Shown in pieces: positions 22,198 to 34,846 of a DNA stretch of 64,000 nt. Each line of letters starts with the position of its first letter. Within the stretch, counting starts at the first letter, position 1. The translations under genes were made by a program, and so were the position numbers. The notes under the pieces are model-generated. The model had not been told where the DNA came from. It ran no database searches and was given only the letters and a program-made list of their open reading frames with translations. The stretch spans positions 596,514-660,513 of the forward strand of contig JAESIW010000115.1 of NCBI GenBank assembly GCA_016802295.1. Reading direction: 5' to 3'. The stretch comes from Brachionus rotundiformis (Eukaryota > Rotifera > Eurotatoria > Ploima > Brachionidae).

Positions 22198-24689
22198 ATG
22201 GCCACATTAGGAAACTTGTACTCTAAAAGTATCATGGTAAGGCTTACAAATGCCAAATCAAACGAGGATAAGTATAAACTTATTCACATCACTGTTGATT
22301 ATCAAATAACTGGAACACTACAATCGCATAAAACAGAGTTAATTATAAAGCTAACTGATGAAAGTGATCCTTTCTTTCTCTATTCTCTTTATATGACTGA
22401 GGAAGACTTCCAGACATTAAAGCACCAACAAGGTCTTTTGGTCGACTTTAGTTCTTTTGGTCAGCGCTTTATTGATTTATTATATGCTTGTGAAAAAGAT
22501 GTCAATTCTGATAATCCGAAATTTCAGCTACAACTTTTTACCAAAGAACCCTTGCCTTTTGATCACACAAATGCCAACTTGAATATAATTGAAATAAATC
22601 CATTTAAACATTTGATCCATTTATCTCTTTCTTTCATGCCTGGCAATGATTCGGACGTCAAAAAATACTTGGCTACATGTCTCAAGACTCTGAAGGACGA
22701 ATACAACAAACTGTCAAAATGCTTTGAGGATACAAAACTACAACTTAACCAAAAGCTAGATTCAACTCAACAAGTAAATTAAATTGAATTATATATTATC
22801 GATTTCATAAGAATAACTAATTTTTTAACTAAATAAATATAAATTAATATTAAGTTTAAAGAGTCAGGGATATCTGAATGATTAATAAGCTTAATTGTAA
22901 AAATAAATCCAATTTTAAACAAAATTAAAATAAAGTTTAATTTACTGAAAAAATAGTTGAAAGAATAAAATCATTTTTAAAATATTATTTTGTCTCTGTT
23001 TTTTTCCCATTTAGTCCAAAAAAAAATAAAATTTATTCATCCATCGTAATTTAATTCAATTGTAAATTTTTAAATGTTTTATTTAATGTATTGATTTGAA
23101 TTTAAAATTATTTAAAATTATTTAGCTACTGAGTCAAAAATCAATAGAGCTGGACAAGCTAAAAGTTGAAAATGATTCACAGTCCGAGCGTCTAATGGCA
23201 AAGCATATGCAAGAATTGAGTTTTGAAAGAGACAAATCTATCCAAAATCAATATACTTTACAGCAAAAATACGAAAAAGAAAAGAAGGATTTAGAAATGA
23301 ATTTAATGAAAACAATTAAGCAGCTTGAACAACGCCTACTTGACTTGGAGACAACTAACAAAGACTTGTATGAAAAAAAATTTAAATCCGAGGCTCAGAT
23401 CCAAGAAATTACCATTAAACATGGCACTTTATTTGACGAGTATAACTCGTTAAAATTAGAGCTAAGCACATTAAGGAAAGAAAATTCCAATTTGGACTCG
23501 GAAATGCACTCAAATGAAAAATTGATAAATCAGCTTAAAAGCCGAAATTCGACACTTGAACAAGAGCTCAAGGAGAAAAAGGATTTTTTGGCAAAATGTC
23601 AAGACCAATTGAGTGAAGAGCAAGAACAGCGCAAAAAATTGGAAGAAACCATAAAAGAAAAGAATACTGACATAAAAAAAAAACAAAGTGAAATAAATCA
23701 TTATGTTGAAGAATTTAAAAAAGGAAATGAAGTAGTTAATAAACTGCAAGAGAGGGAGAAAACTTTAGTCAGTCAAATAAAATTAAAGACAAGAATATTG
23801 ACAGAACAGGAAAAAGTGGTCAAGGAAAAAGAAAAGGAACTTGGTGAATTGAAGTCTCAAATTAAGGAAATTAACTCAAAATATGATGAAATTAATACTG
23901 AAAATAAAGAATTAAAGAACACGGTAACCAAAAAAACATCTGAACTGGAAGAAGCGGCTAAATTACTCAAACGAGATGAAAATATCATTAGTTGGCTTAA
24001 TAAGCAATTAACAGAAAATAACATAGGTGTTAATATGCATTCCTCAAAAACCAATGCCTATGATTCTGGACAATTTCGACCATATGGAACTATAAATCCT
24101 GGTAATTCGACCAATAATCTGATATCTTGCTCAGTTAGCTCAATGACAGGAGGCCTTCACCAAGACCAGAATTCTAACAAAAACATTAAAGCTACTATGG
24201 GTGAAAGATTTTATTCAGTATCCCAGAATCAAATAGGTCTTGGCGGCAGAACAGCTTCAAATGGGGGACAAATGGAAAACAATGAGATGTAATTTAAATT
24301 TTTTTCCAAAGATTAAAATTTTTATTTCAGTAAAAAATTAAATAAAATATTTCCCATTAAGGGATTCGTTGCCAATGGGAATAAGGCAAATAGATCTAAA
24401 CAAGTCATCATCGAGTACTGCCAAACTAGATCCAAAATATTTCCAAAGCCATTCGCCTCAAGCTCCGACAAGTCCTGCTGAAACATATAATGAAAATTTG
24501 AATTTTAAAATGAACAATTTTAAACCAACGCCATATGGCATGGCAAAAAATATGATGCAGTCTAATGACATCAACACATTTTCGCAAAAAAATACGAATA
24601 ACAAATTCACGCCAGTAAATTCAGATCAAGTGTCAAATGGTCTAAAAGCCAATCCGTCGCTTGCTTCCGCCTATTTTCCAACGAATTAA
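22198..24689 (+). CDS. SASS6: SAS-6 centriolar cartwheel protein
   Basis: Three exons, 22198-22773, 23126-24288 and 24362-24689 (introns 352 and 73 nt), give 688 residues, close to human SAS-6 (657). Residues 1-160 form the head domain, with the family stretches DESDPFFLY, EEDFQTLK, QGLLVDF and NPFKHLIHLSLSFMPGND. The phenylalanine of NPFKHL is in the head-to-head interface that builds the nine-fold ring. Residues about 165-485 are one long heptad coiled coil ending in WLNKQLTEN. The tail is Asn/Ser-rich and disordered and closes with SAYFPTN, again as in vertebrates. SAS-6 forms the hub of the cartwheel that templates new centrioles. The phases of both splice joins fit. Confidence 0.95.
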
Positions 24690-25349
24690 TTTTTGCATCT
24701 AATTTTATAACAATATTATCTTTTGATAAAAATAGACCTTATACATATTTTATATTAGCTTTTTATTTAAAATTCTTTATAAATTAAATATTCAATAAAA
24801 TATTTTTATAAATATTTGAAGCAATCTAGATGGCTCTTCTAATTTTTTTTGATAATTTGTGTTTGGAATAATTTGCGTACTTTATAAGATAAACAAATAA
24901 AGAGTTTGAATTATTATAATTTGATTGATTTTTTGCTTGATAGTTTTTTGTTTATTTGTGATGAATTTATTAAACTTTAAACAAATATTATAATTGGTCT
25001 TATTTCCTTATACTTATCTCTTTTAATGGTAAAATTTAAGTAAAATAAAAATTTATTAATTCCAATATAAATTTAAAAATCAAATTAAGAAAAAAATGTT
25101 GTAAAAATTTAAGTAATTTTCAATTAAATGTATTAATTTTTTTATTTTTTTAAAAAAATAAAATTAGGAATTACTTTCTTCAAAATATAATTCATCAAAA
25201 AATAAGAAAAAAATTCGAAAAAATTTCTAGTTTTTTAATCAAATAAAGATATATAAGTTAGACATTTTATCAATATTCAAACATTTTCGATCGATGCTTT
25301 ATTTATTGTTTAAATGTTTAATACAATCTTTATTTTGATAAAAACAACC
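24690..25349. other. Intergenic, AT-rich
   Basis: Follows SAS-6. A/T runs and AATAAA signals, no gene. Confidence 0.5.
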
Positions 25350-25425
25350 AGGGCGAAACTACGACTAGTCTCGCTCCACAGGTCTCCTGTTCTAGCTTAT
25401 TGATATCATTATTATTAAATTTCAC
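25350..25425 (+). mobile_element. Probable LINE 3' end with ATT tail
   Basis: A sudden GC-rich patch (CCAGGGCGAAACTACGACTA and on through CTCGCTCCACAGG) contains the palindrome GACTAGTC. It ends in ATCATTATTATTA. A short GC-rich terminus followed by a trinucleotide tail is the form of CR1/L2-type 3' ends. No protein part is left, so this is inference from shape. Confidence 0.4.
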
Positions 25426-27428
25426 CAGTTAATTGATTTTTATATTATAAATATGTTAAGAGTATAAGCACTAGAATGAATTAAGTACTTGTTTCGTATA
25501 AAAATAACCATATTTTTTTTTTAAACCAAACAAAAATATTTTAGCCTTACCAAAAATCTGTGCTTTTAATAAAAAATCATTAATTTGAATAAAATTTTAA
25601 AAATAATTAATTCTAAAATAAACAAAACTATCTTTAAAGAGTTTAAACAAACAATTTTCACGTTTTAAACGTGACACATTATATTCAAAATCTCGTGGGC
25701 ATCACATTCAAAATATATAAAAATTGATGCTAATAAAAAACGCTTTTAAGAATAAGTAAACTAGGATAAACAAAATAAATTTGGCGAAAAAATATTATAC
25801 TTAAAATTATATACTTGAAATAGTTTCTTCAGTAGCTTTTTAATTAAAGGTCTAGACTTATATTTAAAAATTAAGTTCTCAATAAAATTGAAGGTAAAAT
25901 TATTAAAAAATTTCAATGATTTCTTTTAATTATTATTTTCACTTCATCGAAAAACAAAAATAAATTGAGCAATAATTTTTAAATTCTTCAACCTGATTTA
26001 CTTTTACGACCTAATTGTATCTTATTTTAAGTATTCTAACCAGAGGCAAATTAATCAGCAATAATTAAAATCTTGAAAAAAGATGTTTTTACAACAAAGA
26101 GGATTTTATAATTTTAGAAGCTCTTAAAAGCTATAGATTTTACTATAAATAAGTGAAAAGCAAACTATTTTTTAATTTTTTTAGAAAAAAATGAATTTTT
26201 TAATTCTTGAGTTTTATGAAACAATTTCAAGAAAAATAAATTTAGGTAGTTGAATTTTAAACATGGAGTTTTAGGTTAAAAGTTAATATATAATTATATT
26301 AAAAAATTCTGTCTTTAAATCATGATCACATTTTTGAACATTTTATGTTATTGACTAAATTTTTAAATAAATTTCTTATCTTATGTTTAATTTGTATCAA
26401 TTTAAACAAGATAAACAAAAAATTAAAAAAAAAAGATTCCTCTATAATTTTTGTCTTATCTATTTTTATCATTTCAAATATGAAGATATCTCTTAATATA
26501 TTTTATCTAGATTTTAACCTTTATTCTGTTTTTAGTTTTTTTGTATCGTTATTAGTATTTAATTTTTCAAATTTTGTTTAAAAGAAACTTATCCTTAGAA
26601 AAATAACAGAATAAAAAATTGTAAATTCTTATAACATAGTATCACAATAATATCTAATAGGTTTATTTGGTTAGAAATTTTCTGATTTCGACATTTGACG
26701 AGCTAAAGTGCTTTTTGAATTTACAGGATATTTTGAAACAAATTTTAAAAAATCTTATTTGATCTAGACAAATAGTATACACTTTTAAATAAAACAAAAA
26801 AGTTAAATTATGATATATTCGATCCATTTCAGGTAAAATACGTCAACAATTTTTTAATTTTTGCTTACGATAAGAATCATTTTAGTCAAATAGGGTGGAA
26901 AAGAATTAGCATATGTATTCTGAGGTATTTTAGAATATATGATTAGAAACTGGTACCGAGCATTTATTTTTATGATTCAATAAAAAATTGTGTACTTTTA
27001 CAATCACGATTGTCAATATGGTGAATGTATCAGGAATTATGTAGAAAAATTTAATATAAGAGTTGAGAATTTAAATAAGTAAACTGTAAAGAAAAAAATT
27101 GAAATTAAGATAAATTTTTGATACGTTAAATTAATTAAATTTGGATAAAGTTAAAGATTATTTGAAATCAAATTAAATTTTTATTTTATAAAGGTTAAAG
27201 AAAGATATGAAAGTCAGAGCTTTCTAAGTTTATTAATTTTTTTGAATATTTTTTAATTTATCTAAATTTTTTCCTATGGTAGGAATTATTAAAAGCAGAA
27301 ATTAAAAAATATTAATGGAAAAAGAATTACATTGAATCAAAATAATCATATTAATCTCAATAGAACTGAATTTTAAGCTTAATTATGTAGTTATTAATGG
27401 AAAAATGTATAATTATTTTATTAAGTAA
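25426..27428. other. Gene desert, AT-rich
   Basis: Frequent stops, no splice-compatible coding region recognised. The single long frame at 26345-26581 is low-complexity Leu/Ile/Phe/Lys and not convincing. Confidence 0.5.
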
Positions 27429-27480
27429 TTTTTTTACATCGCCCTTAAGGCGTTCATTGAAATAAATAAATAAACTAGAT
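27429..27480 (+). mobile_element. LINE 3' end related to the one at 9819
   Basis: TTTTTTTACATCGCCCTTAA followed by GGCGTTCATTGAAATAAATA has the same order of motifs as the end at 9819 (T-run, ACATC, CCCT, GGC, TGAA, AATAAA). Both contain a CC...GG mini-hairpin. No coding part is readable upstream. Confidence 0.45.
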
Positions 27481-29867
27481 AATAAATTATATTATATTTT
27501 AGATTGATACCAACATTAAATGTAAAAAGTAACACATTTTTTAATTAGGCTTTTTAATTTTTTTGTTTTTAATTTATTTTCCAATTTCATAAACAGTTTA
27601 TTTTCGCGTTTGCATTTAGTATTTTCAAATTCAATTTTTAATTTTAAATTTTTAAGGGTTTTTTAACTTTTAACTTTTTTAAATAAGTCTTCTAAGTATA
27701 TAATAATCTTTTACCATTTATTAAACTATTATGGGTTTTCTTTTGTTTATACTCAGTTCTAACTTAATTAAATTACTCACATTTTTACCTATATAATATG
27801 AAGCTAAAATATTTAATTGTATTAAAATAAATTTATTTAAATGCAAAAATGTGATTTTGTATAAATGTATATTAAATTTTATTTTTGTGTGTTGTTCAGA
27901 TATTCATTTAATATTTATTTAATATTTATTTACTATATTTGAGTTCTATAAAAATGTTTTTTTATTTAAATTATATTTGATAATTGTGCATGGTTTATGA
28001 TGAAATTTTTAAGAATTTTCTTATCATATTAAAAGAGAATTAAGGCAAAAAATTTTGATTTAAGAGAAAATTAGTTTAGAATAAAATCAAAAAAAGTTAT
28101 TTATAGAAAGATTGATATAATTTTTTATTATTTGGACAATATCTTCTTAATAATCAATTAAAGCTATAAACTGTTTTCTGCTTGCTAGTTTATCTTTGCA
28201 AAAGATAAAAAGATTGAAACTATTTAGATCAAAGTTAAATTTTTTTTAATATTTTTGAGTTTATCTAAAGCTCATTAAGATTAAAAATAAAACCAAAAGA
28301 TACAAGTCATTTAGGTAAAGATAATACAAGTTTATTACAAAAAAAATATGAGTTGTTTTTAAAAAAGTTTTAAAAGAGATTATCTAACATCGTTAAGTGA
28401 CAGCAGTCTGTATCTGGTACCATTTGGTTTATGAATCGAACCAATGAAACCCTTTAAGAGCAAAACAAACTAATAAAAAATTTATTTATTACCAAGCTGT
28501 TTGAAAAATGATCAAATACGTGAAAACGTAATTTGATATCATAAATTGATAATCAATTTGATCCAATACGTTATAAAAATATTTTTATTATCTTTTTCAA
28601 TCTAGCGCGTTAAACTAACAAAAGCGTGCAAAATTAGATAATAAAAGTAACATTGTCCAACACATTTTAACTTTATAACGTATCAGCTAGCCGGCTCGGT
28701 CATTTCATACCTATAAAATGAGATAAATACACTAAACTGTTTAGTTCTAGATTTTAATCCAATTTTAGCACCATGAAATAATTTCTTTTAGCGCATTAGA
28801 TCCCTTCTATCTATTCAACTTTATCTTAAATATTTAGTATAATGTATTAGCCCTACTTAAGCGGACCACATTTAAAGTATCATACTATGCTATCTAAATT
28901 AATGTCACTATCCCAAAACTAGATGCATACTTGAATGATAATTACCATTTTAAAGAAATTATTTAAACTCTACTTCACTAGAGATAAGCTACATTCTTTA
29001 ATAGATAATCCAAATGTGTGAATTATACCATTCGGATAAAAGCTAAGCTAAATTTCATTTTAGAAATCAGAATTATCTATGTTCAATTCAGAAATCAATA
29101 CTAAATGAAATATTTGTTACATCATAATTAAATGACGAAGTTAGGGTTGAGATTAATTTTTCTTCTAAAATCACCTAGTGTTTATTTAAATGCGCAAAAA
29201 AATTAATTAAACTAGAAAAATGTTAGGAGTATTTAGTAATTTTTGCAGTTTCTAATGGTACCCACCCAATACTTAAACATTTTAAATTTTAAGTTAAATT
29301 AATGTTTTTATTTTACGATTTAGAAAATAAATTCCATAAGGCCTTAATCATGAGTTAAAGATGACATGTAATTAGTAGCAGTGATTTTTTTATCAATCAG
29401 CATTCATATGATAACCACATAGACTAGCACGTGACAAAGTTATATTAAAATCAGTACTTTACCTTTTGTGTAGGCTACTACCTTCAGGACATTATTTTGC
29501 AGCATAACATTAAAGCTAAATTTTATCATAAAAATAAGTAATTATTTAAATTAATTTTTAATTATTTTCAAACTATGGTATTAAGTTAGTTTAAAAATTA
29601 ATATTAAATTTTACAAATAAGGTAATAAGTATTAGTATTGATAGAAGCACATGAAGACATCATCAAGATGTAATTCCTACCATATTTGAGACAATTTACA
29701 CTTAATTTATTTTTTTTGTTATAATTTAATTTAGAATATATCTGGTTAATGAGCTTTGAGATTTGAAACAAAAAGAAAGAACAGCAAATTTTCATACTTT
29801 AGTATAAATTAAAAATTTTAGCATTCTATATTTTCCTATTTTTGCTAATTTAAGCTTATTTTATCAT
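27481..29867. other. Gene desert
   Basis: No gene recognised. At about 28420 the minus strand has a GGTTCGATTC motif like a tRNA B box, but no cloverleaf forms around it. Confidence 0.45.
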
Positions 29868-30652
29868 CTAGTTTGATTGAATTACTAGATAGAATTATAA
29901 AGTTATTAGTAAACATCAAATTTATCATTTTTAGTTTCGATTATTTTGAATCTAACATTTTTATACTAATTAGGATTCTTTATTAATTAGTAAAAAAGCA
30001 ATTTTAAAAAAGATATTTTCAGTTATGAATTTAATAAGATTAATTATTTTTAAAAATATATATTACAACAAAACAAGCTTCAGTTGGCCAAAATGAATTA
30101 CTAACTTGGGTTATTTCTCAGAATTAATATATTATATTCTTTTTTAAATATTTTAATAAGAGCTAAAGTTTCAAATAATTGAATAATTTTAGCCAAAATA
30201 TTTTCTCAATACTATTTATTTAAAATTTAGAATGGAAATAAAATGTACCAAGCAGTTCTTATTTTTTATTCTAGTTTGACTGAATTACTAGATAGAATTA
30301 TAAAGGTTTTAGTAAACTCAAATTTCATTTTTAGTTTCGATTATTTTCAATTAAACATTTTTATATTAATCAGGAAAAAAACACTCTTTTCAAAAATATA
30401 TTATACAACTAAACAGGCTTTAAATAACTGAAAGGAACTACGAAGTCTCTATTTCAAACTACAAAGTTTCTCTAATTACAAGCTCGGGCTATTTCGCAGA
30501 GTTTTTAACCTATTTGTTAATTCAAATATTTAAAGATGGCTAAATTAAAAAAAATTGAATAATTTTTTAGCTAAAATATTTAATTTTAAATAAAAAAAAT
30601 TTTCTCATTCTTTAAACTATTTATTCAAAAATTAGAATAGAAATAAAAAGTT
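29868..30652. repeat. Diverged tandem duplication, period about 403 bp
   Basis: Unit 1 (29868 to about 30242) and unit 2 (30271 to about 30652) share in order CTAGTTTGAYTGAATTACTA, GATAGAATTATAAAG, TTTTTAGTTTCGATTATTTT, a CAAGCTT/CAGGCTT stretch, GGGYTATTTCKCAGA and GAATRGAAATAAAA. Small indels separate the copies. No coding frame is kept in both. Confidence 0.7.
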
Positions 30653-30849
30653 GGTTTTTTGCCCAGACTCTTTGTGTGTCAGTTCAAAAGACCAAATCAA
30701 GTCTAGACCTAATAATGTACATTTAATACATGTACGCTATGCATCCAAAGACGAAACTGAACAACTCGAATCGATGACGATAGTAGAAAATAAAAATTTT
30801 ATTTTCGTAAAAGAATATTTTATTATAATTCAGTATGTATCGGTTGTAG

Positions 30850-30873
30850 TATGTGTGTGTGTGTGTGTGTGTG
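30850..30873. repeat. TG dinucleotide microsatellite
   Basis: Twelve uninterrupted TG units, about 170 bp upstream of the Rheb-like gene. Confidence 0.95.
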
Positions 30874-31042
30874 GAGTATCTTTTATTTTTTTGTTTCTTC
30901 GTAAATAAGTTAGCTAATGAGAAAATCTAAAAGTAGAATTTATTTTCTTTATCGCTTTCAAATGCACATCGGACTTTGGCTTATACCTGAGCTCTATATA
31001 ACCATTTTTCTAAAAATAATTTAGATAATTAAATTTAACAAA

Positions 31043-31787
31043 ATGAGCAATTCGCAGAGGCCTTTGAATCGTACTATAACCCTGTTGGGCAGTACGTCGG
31101 TCGGCAAGTCGACTCTTTGCTCGCGGTTTGTCTACAATCGAGCCTCTACGGAATACGAGCCGACAATACGTAGCCAGTTTCAGCACAAAATAACGCTCAA
31201 TAGCGCTGAATACGATCTAAAAATTCAGGACACTGCCGGCCTAGAGCGCTACCCTACAATCAGCGAAAGCTACATAAGCTCAGATGGCTTCATACTTGTC
31301 TACTCAACCACCGATGTCCAAAGCTTTCAAATCATCAAGGATATATTCGAAAGGTTGTCCAGCGAGCTCAATAAAACGTAAACAATCCTCTCTTGACTTT
31401 TTTGAAAATTTATCTTTAATTTTTTTTCAAAGTATTCCACTGGTTGTTGTGGGAAACAAGTCTGATTTAGTCGAGAAAAGAAAAGTGTCGTACGCCGATG
31501 GCGAGGCTTTGGCCAAAGAGTGGAAGGCGGCCTTTTTCGAGACCTCGGCTCTCGATGGAAAGGTAAACCCAATGATTAATTAGAGATTTTTGTTTTAAAT
31601 TTAATTTGAATCTATTTAGAACGTAAATGATTCTTTTATCGCTTTGTTAAATTTGATAGACCCCATTCAGACACTGGGTCATAATGGAACTGGCATGAAA
31701 AAGATGGACAGAAGCTCAGGGGTTCATGTACATTCGCAAAGCTTGACCACAGGACCCTCTAACAAGTCAAGATGTGTAATATCATAA
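31043..31787 (+). CDS. Rheb/Ras-like small GTPase
   Basis: Three exons, 31043-31377, 31433-31562 and 31620-31787 (introns 55 and 57 nt), give 210 residues. P-loop GSTSVGKS (16-23), switch I with EYEPTIRSQF, G3 DTAGLERY (63-70), G4 NKSD (120-123), G5 ETSAL, and a C-terminal CVIS prenylation box. The GSxSVGKS P-loop, GFILVYS, the IPLVVVGNKSDL strand and the ALAKEWKAAFFETSA helix are all closest to Rheb, the GTPase that activates TORC1 at the lysosome. The glutamine after DTAG (Ras Gln61) is leucine here. The tail (Gly/Ser/His-rich) is longer than in Rheb. A TTTAG acceptor-like site precedes the start by 18 nt. Ras versus Rheb is an alignment judgement. Confidence 0.85.
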
Positions 31788-34321
31788 GACAAACAGGCCT
31801 GAATAAACAATCCGGATGAATATGACCTACTTACTAATATTTTGTTTAAGATGAACACTCGGATGTCCATTTTAACCTAACCAACCTCTTAAAAATATTT
31901 TTTTTAAAGTCTATAACAAATATTTGAAGTTTGTATGTTTAAAAAAAAAAATTCTTTCTAAATCACTAATTATTTTAGTTTATTTGTATATTTGATCGAC
32001 CAAAGAGAGTAAGAGCCTAAAGAAGCATTGATCGTTTAGTCGGTCATTGTATTTTTTCTTATAAGCTGTAAATTTTTTGTTGTTTTTTTTTTTTTTTGTT
32101 TTTTCTTCAGTCTTTTTTTGAATAATTAAAGAAGTTTTTTTGTTGCTTTATACTTTGGTTGTACAGAAATTTTAAACTATAAAAATATTAAGATTATATT
32201 TTTTGTTTATTAAAAAGTTATTAATAAAAAAAGTTCGGAAAAAAATTTGTTCTCGATTATTAGTACACTGAAAACATTTGACTTGTTTGATTATAATTTT
32301 TTATACTTTTTGTTGAATGTCAATATAATAAAGTGAGAAAAATAATGAGATCATATTATTTTTGTACGGTGATGTCAAACAAAATTAGGCTGAAATATTT
32401 CCACTAATAACAATAGATTTTATGGAAATTTGCTTGATATTTTTTTTAGTTCAAATCTTAAAAAATAATTTTATAAATTAGAATATTTAACTGAAATTTA
32501 AACTTATCTAGATTAAATACAGGCAATTGTTATACTATATATATATTTGAGATTCGTTTTCTTTTTCTATTTAAAATGTCCTTCTTAAATGATTATTTTC
32601 TCACTAAAAATTGAAACAAACTCATCCATCTAGAAGATGATTCAAAATACATTTTAATGATCTAAAATTATATATCACAAAATTTAAGCGTATTTTTTTA
32701 TTTAAGCGATGATAATTAGTTGAATTTTTTATTAGATTTTTCTTGATTTTTAATTTGATTTACTCGAAAATTATAATTTCCGAATTTAAAATTATTAAAT
32801 ATAAAAAATTTCAAATTCCTGAACATTCTTTGAGAAATTTTCATTTCATTTATAATAAAATACATTTAATAATTCAATAGTTTTAATTCATGTAAGAAAT
32901 TAATTAGTTTTTCTATTGTCACGTTTTTAGATGATGATATTTAAATATTTTTGATAAAACCTAAATATTTTTTTTATTAAAAATAAACCAAATTAGCTTT
33001 ATTTTTAAAATAAAGCGAGAGTTTCGATTAAGAAGTGAATGATTTTATGGTATTTTGAATAAAATAATAATAATAAAAAAAAATTTAAATCTCTTTAATT
33101 TTAATTAACAATAAAATATTTAATAATTTTTATTTATTTATTTTGTTATATTTTTGTCAATGAGCTGTTGATAGCTCAATATCATAATAACTTAAAAAGC
33201 TTGAATTCATATTATAGATAAACCAAAATTTAACTTTCTTATAAAATAACTAAAAATTACTTTGGTTAAAGACATTTTTAAATATAGAATGTAAGTACAA
33301 TGAGTATTGTTAAATAACATTGTCAAGTTGGAAAATAAGAAATGTGGAGAAAATAATAATTTCAACCATGTCTATAACACATAACTTTTCTCTGATTAAT
33401 ATTTTTTTCTGTCTTTAATATTTGATCCAACAATCGAATTGATTACAAATATATGGCTAAAGAACTTAAAGTTTAATGGTTTATATATATTTTAAAAGAT
33501 TAAGATTTGCTTAAGATAGAAAATTCACCTATATGATTTTCTACCGGACAATGTTTAAATAGTTAATTTAAAATTTATTTTACTTCCTAGTTTTATTTTA
33601 TAAAAGATTATTTATAAATCTATTAAACCGATTTATTTGTTGTCTAAGGATGTTCAAAAGATTAATATTTATAAATGAATATACAAAGGCACAAAATATC
33701 TATAAAACGACATTAAAATCAAAAAAATATTAAGTATAATACTTAACATTATACTCAATATTTTATATTTTCTAGATATGTAGTAACTATCTAGAAAATT
33801 AAAAAAAATAACCTTTTATATGATTTTTATTAGTAGACTAGCTCATTTTAAAAATCTCTAAACAAATTGATTTAAAATCAACAAAATGAATTCGATTCTA
33901 ATTTTCAATAAACCATGAATTTGTTCATAAATAACAAGCACGGTTTTATTTTATAAAATTAGGGTGTAGATCTTTTTTTTAAAGCAAATATATTAAATAC
34001 AGGAAAATAACTATAGAAAAATATAAAACTATTGTAAATAAAAAAAAATTTAAAATGCTTGATTCATGAATTAAATGTTAAAACCTTGGATACGAGTCTT
34101 GAATTTAGTTTGAAATTCAATCTAAAATAAGCTTTGTATCAGAATTTTTTTTGTAAGTATCTATAAAACATTTTTATATATCTATAAAACGTGATATGTA
34201 ACTTTAAATGAATAAAAATTGTTGACAGACATTCTTTAAAAGATTTTCACTTGTTTTAATAAAAAAACTTTTATAATATTCTATAATTCCCGCTATTCGT
34301 TTTAGAAGATAGCTTTTTATT
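31788..34321. other. Intergenic, AT-rich
   Basis: About 2.5 kb with T-runs (32080-32150) and small palindromes (for example TTTTCTAGATA and its complement, 33765-33800). No gene seen. Confidence 0.5.
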
Positions 34322-34846
34322 ATGTCGCTAGAAGAGTCTCAAATAAAAGCTCTCGTATCAAAAGCAATTGATGCCAAAAACTATTCATATTCGCCTTATA
34401 GTAAATTTAGAGTAGGATGCTCTTTGTTGACTGTGGATGATAAATATTTTACAGGTATGTTCTTATTTAGTAAAAAAATTAATAAAATAAATTATTTACA
34501 GGTTGTAATGTGGAAAATGCATCCTATGGTCTGTGTATCTGTGCAGAAAGAACAGCTTTAGTCAAGGCTGTGTCTGAAGGATATAAACAGTTTAAAGCAA
34601 TCTGTGTCGCAAGGTAAGAAATTCTTAAAAAAGCTTATTATTTAAAACCAATTTTGATTAAGTGATGTTGAGAAAATTTTTGTTGCTCCTTGTGGAGCGT
34701 GTAGACAATTCATTGCTGAGTTTGGTCTTGACTGGACATGCATTTTGGTGCGGACTGCTGATGATGTAAAGATTTGTAAAATAAGAGAAATTTTGCCTTT
34801 AGCTTTTGAGCCATCTGCCTTGGAAATGACCGAACAATCCAGCTAA
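34322..34846 (+). CDS. CDA: Cytidine deaminase
   Basis: Three exons, 34322-34454, 34502-34613 and 34663-34846 (introns 47 and 49 nt), give 142 residues, the normal length of tetrameric CDAs. Substrate pocket: SYSPYSKFRVG near the N-terminus and GCNVENASYGL. Zinc site: CAERTAL (Cys plus the catalytic Glu) and PCGACRQ (two Cys). It deaminates cytidine and deoxycytidine to uridine forms in pyrimidine salvage, in the cytosol. All active-site residues are present. A CGTTTTAG acceptor-like site lies 16 nt before the ATG. Confidence 0.96.

Noticed and set aside
26345..26581. 78-codon plus-strand open frame
   Set aside because: Low-complexity Leu/Ile/Phe/Lys typical of AT-rich noncoding DNA; no splice context or motif.
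28400..28450. tRNA-like B-box GGTTCGATTC on the minus strand
   Set aside because: No A box, anticodon arm or acceptor stem can be formed around it.
30651..30908. 85-codon frame over the TG repeat
   Set aside because: Starts at TTG, includes the microsatellite, no recognisable domain.
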